From assembly GCA_021793875.1 (NCBI GenBank), contig JAJYRX010000062.1, positions 1 to 7,979 of the forward strand: a stretch of DNA of 7,979 nt, given 5' to 3'. The first letter of the stretch is position 1. Each line of letters opens with the position of its first letter. Below are positions 6,393-7,979 of this stretch, piece after piece. Source of the DNA: Pseudomonadota bacterium. Lineage in GTDB: Bacteria > Pseudomonadota > Gammaproteobacteria > Burkholderiales > Burkholderiaceae_B. The position numbers and the translations under genes were made by a program. Under the pieces are notes generated by a model that worked only from the letters and a program-made list of their open reading frames with translations, was not told where the DNA came from and did no database searches.

Positions 6393-7979
6393 TTATTGCC
6401 CCTTAGCAGTTTTGTCTTGTTGTGGCGTCCATACACTTCCTATGGAGATGGTTTTAAGCTTGCGCTTGCGTCCATACCACAGGTTGGCCAAGGCCCTTAC
6501 GCCTACAACAGATGTGAACATGGAAGTAAGGATTCCAATAGTATGGACTACCGCGAACCCCCGTACCGGACCGCTACCAAACGCAAGCAACGCAAGCCCA
6601 GCTATTAAGCTTGTAAGGTTGGAGTCCATAATGGTTGCCCAGGCGCGGTCGAACCCAAGGAAGATTGCCTGCTGCGGCGGTTGGCCGCCACGAAGCTCTT
6701 CACGTATTCTTTCGTTAATAAGGACGTTGGCATCGATGGCCATGCCCAGAGTAAGGGCCAGTGCAGCTATTCCGGGCAACGTTAATGTTGCCTGTAGCAT
6801 GGATAATATGCCCATTAGTAGGGTAATGTTAAAAATAAGGCCTAATGTGGAGAATACACCAAACAGGTGGTAGTAAACCATTATGAAGGTGGCCATCACA
6901 ATAAACCCATAAAGGGTAGAGTTAAACCCTTTGGTTATGTTTTCAGCACCTAAGCTTGGACCTATTGTGCGTTCTTCTATTATGGACATTGGCGCGGCCA
7001 AGGCACCTGCCCTTAGAAGTAGTGCTATGTCAGCAGCTTCTTGAGCGTTCATGCTGCCCGAAATTTGTACCTGCCCCCCAGGTATTTCAGATCGTATGAC
7101 GGGAGCTGTAACAATTTCCCCTTTGTTGTTCTCAAACAGCACTATTGCCATACGCTTGTTAATGTTATTACGCGTTACATCGCGGAATATACGTGCACCT
7201 TTTTGGTCTAGAGTAAGGTTTACAGTGGGTAGCTGGGTTTGCTGGTCACGGCCTGGTTGTGCATCTTGTAGGTTTTCTCCGGTCAGAATAACCTGGCGTC
7301 GCAATAGTAGTGAGTTGCCTTCACGGTCTGAATAGCGCTCGAGACCGAATGGCACTTTACCAGAGTTCATTGCTGCCTGAGCTGCTGGAGAGTCGTCGAC
7401 CATGCGGATTTCTAGAGTGGCCGTGCGGCCGAGTATTTCTTTGGCTTTAGCTACATCTTGTACCCCGGGTAGCTGAACTATTATGCGGTCGGAGCCTTGC
7501 TGCTGTATAACAGGTTCGGCTACGCCAAGCTCGTTTATACGGTTATGTAGCGTGGTGATGTTTTGTTTGAGTGCGTGGGTTTGTACCTGGGTTACAGCTG
7601 CATCAGTTAGTTTGCCACTAAGGATAAACTCATTGTTACTTTCACCACTATTGGTAAACACCATATCGCTAAGATTGCGACGCAATTCCCGTATAGCATT
7701 TTCACGCTGTTCGGCACTAATAAAGGTAGCTACTACGGATAGGTCGTCACGCTCAGCGTTTTCAACGGGAATTTTTGCCTCGCGCAATATGCTGCGTACA
7801 TCGCTTGCAATAGTGTCGTATCGGCTAGTAAGCGCGCCTCTCATGTCGACTTGAAGTAGAAAGTGCACGCCACCTCTGAGGTCTAGACCAAGGTGCATTG
7901 GCTCGGCCCCTATAGCCGACAACCAGTTAGGTGAGGCGGGTAAAAGGTTTAAGGCAACAACGTAGTCGGGGTCATTGGG
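6393..7979 (-). CDS. secD: Protein translocase subunit SecD, 5'-truncated by the window edge
   Basis: SecD is the inner-membrane partner of SecF; the pair works with SecYEG and uses the proton gradient to aid late steps of protein export. The frame is open to the window edge, so the first TTG at 7922 is not the start: 19 upstream in-frame codons read as typical SecD sequence (including DYVVALNLLP). 528 residues are visible. Against a usual length near 615, the missing part would be about 90 residues including the first membrane helix. Visible signatures, numbered from the edge, are LGLDLRGG at about 30-37, a long periplasmic region, IGPSLG at about 339, then five membrane helices. The helix carrying GMAIDANVLINERIREEL has the conserved Asp at about 416, matching the proton-pathway Asp of the family. 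The gene ends with TAA, 2 nt before secF. Identification is firm. Confidence 0.97.
   Translation of the reverse strand, partial: PNDPDYVVALNLLPASPNWLSAIGAEPMHLGLDLRGGVHFLLQVDMRGALTSRYDTIASDVRSILREAKIPVENAERDDLSVVATFISAEQRENAIRELRRNLSDMVFTNSGESNNEFILSGKLTDAAVTQVQTHALKQNITTLHNRINELGVAEPVIQQQGSDRIIVQLPGVQDVAKAKEILGRTATLEIRMVDDSPAAQAAMNSGKVPFGLERYSDREGNSLLLRRQVILTGENLQDAQPGRDQQTQLPTVNLTLDQKGARIFRDVTRNNINKRMAIVLFENNKGEIVTAPVIRSEIPGGQVQISGSMNAQEAADIALLLRAGALAAPMSIIEERTIGPSLGAENITKGFNSTLYGFIVMATFIMVYYHLFGVFSTLGLIFNITLLMGILSMLQATLTLPGIAALALTLGMAIDANVLINERIREELRGGQPPQQAIFLGFDRAWATIMDSNLTSLIAGLALLAFGSGPVRGFAVVHTIGILTSMFTSVVGVRALANLWYGRKRKLKTISIGSVWTPQQDKTAKGQ
6399..6405 (-). promoter_or_regulatory. Ribosome binding site of secF
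   Basis: The minus strand reads TAAGGGG, followed by 8 nt and the secF ATG. The site lies inside the last codons of secD, so secF translation is probably coupled to secD. The same heptamer with the same spacing is found before the TTG proposed as the phoH start, so it looks like this organism's strong binding-site form. Confidence 0.75.

Noticed and set aside
6220..6873. Plus-strand open frame of 217 codons across the secD/secF junction
   Set aside because: It lies antisense to two clearly real genes, has no recognisable domain, and is low-complexity in the way of a codon shadow. Similar plus-strand frames at 7483-7854 and 1690-2004 were rejected for the same reason.
7920..7922. TTG at 7922 as the secD start
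   Set aside because: The frame continues upstream to the window edge with family-typical residues, so this is an internal Leu codon of a truncated gene.

Overview
The window is a compact run of seven protein-coding genes, all on the minus strand. In transcription order (right to left) they are secD (5' end outside the window), secF, miaB, phoH/ybeZ, ybeY, corC/ybeX and lnt. Base composition is roughly mid-40s % GC by eye. The protein signatures fit a betaproteobacterium, probably Burkholderiales, with fairly low GC for that group. The reasons are the MiaB N-terminal motif [14 protein letters not shown], the SecF start MEFFRI, the SecF motif IEFTGG, and the order miaB-phoH-ybeY-corC-lnt. The species cannot be named from the sequence. 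The left edge starts with 9 bases identical to the end of an Illumina adapter and the right edge cuts through secD, so the window is probably a whole short metagenomic or draft contig.

Layout. Positions 7979-6393 hold secD and 6390-5452 hold secF, which encode the inner-membrane Sec accessory proteins; only 2 nt separate them. An 81-nt gap follows (5371-5451). It carries a 35-nt dyad-symmetric element enclosing a perfect TATAAT box and, next to miaB, a small hairpin with a GUAA tetraloop. It is the best candidate for an internal promoter or regulatory region. Positions 5370-2558 hold miaB, phoH and ybeY, joined by short overlaps (RNA modification, PhoH-type ATPase, rRNA maturation). An 88-nt gap (2470-2557) precedes corC (2469-1603), which overlaps lnt (1642-47). 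A hairpin lies just after lnt.

How the genes fit together. SecDF helps protein translocation across the inner membrane. MiaB, YbeY and probably PhoH act on tRNA and rRNA quality. CorC is a CBS-domain protein linked to divalent-cation efflux and envelope integrity. Lnt would complete lipoprotein maturation. The miaB-to-lnt block is a classical proteobacterial operon; its placement directly behind secDF is the less usual part.

The most notable observation is in lnt. The frame is intact and the triad Glu and Lys are present, but the position of the nucleophilic cysteine is a serine (Ser408, codon TCC), the next conserved tyrosine is a histidine, and the whole nitrilase domain has no cysteine. 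Either the enzyme has lost or changed its chemistry, or the protein does something else. Other items worth a look are an apparent TTG start for phoH set by a strong ribosome binding site, and a perfect 20-bp palindrome inside phoH.
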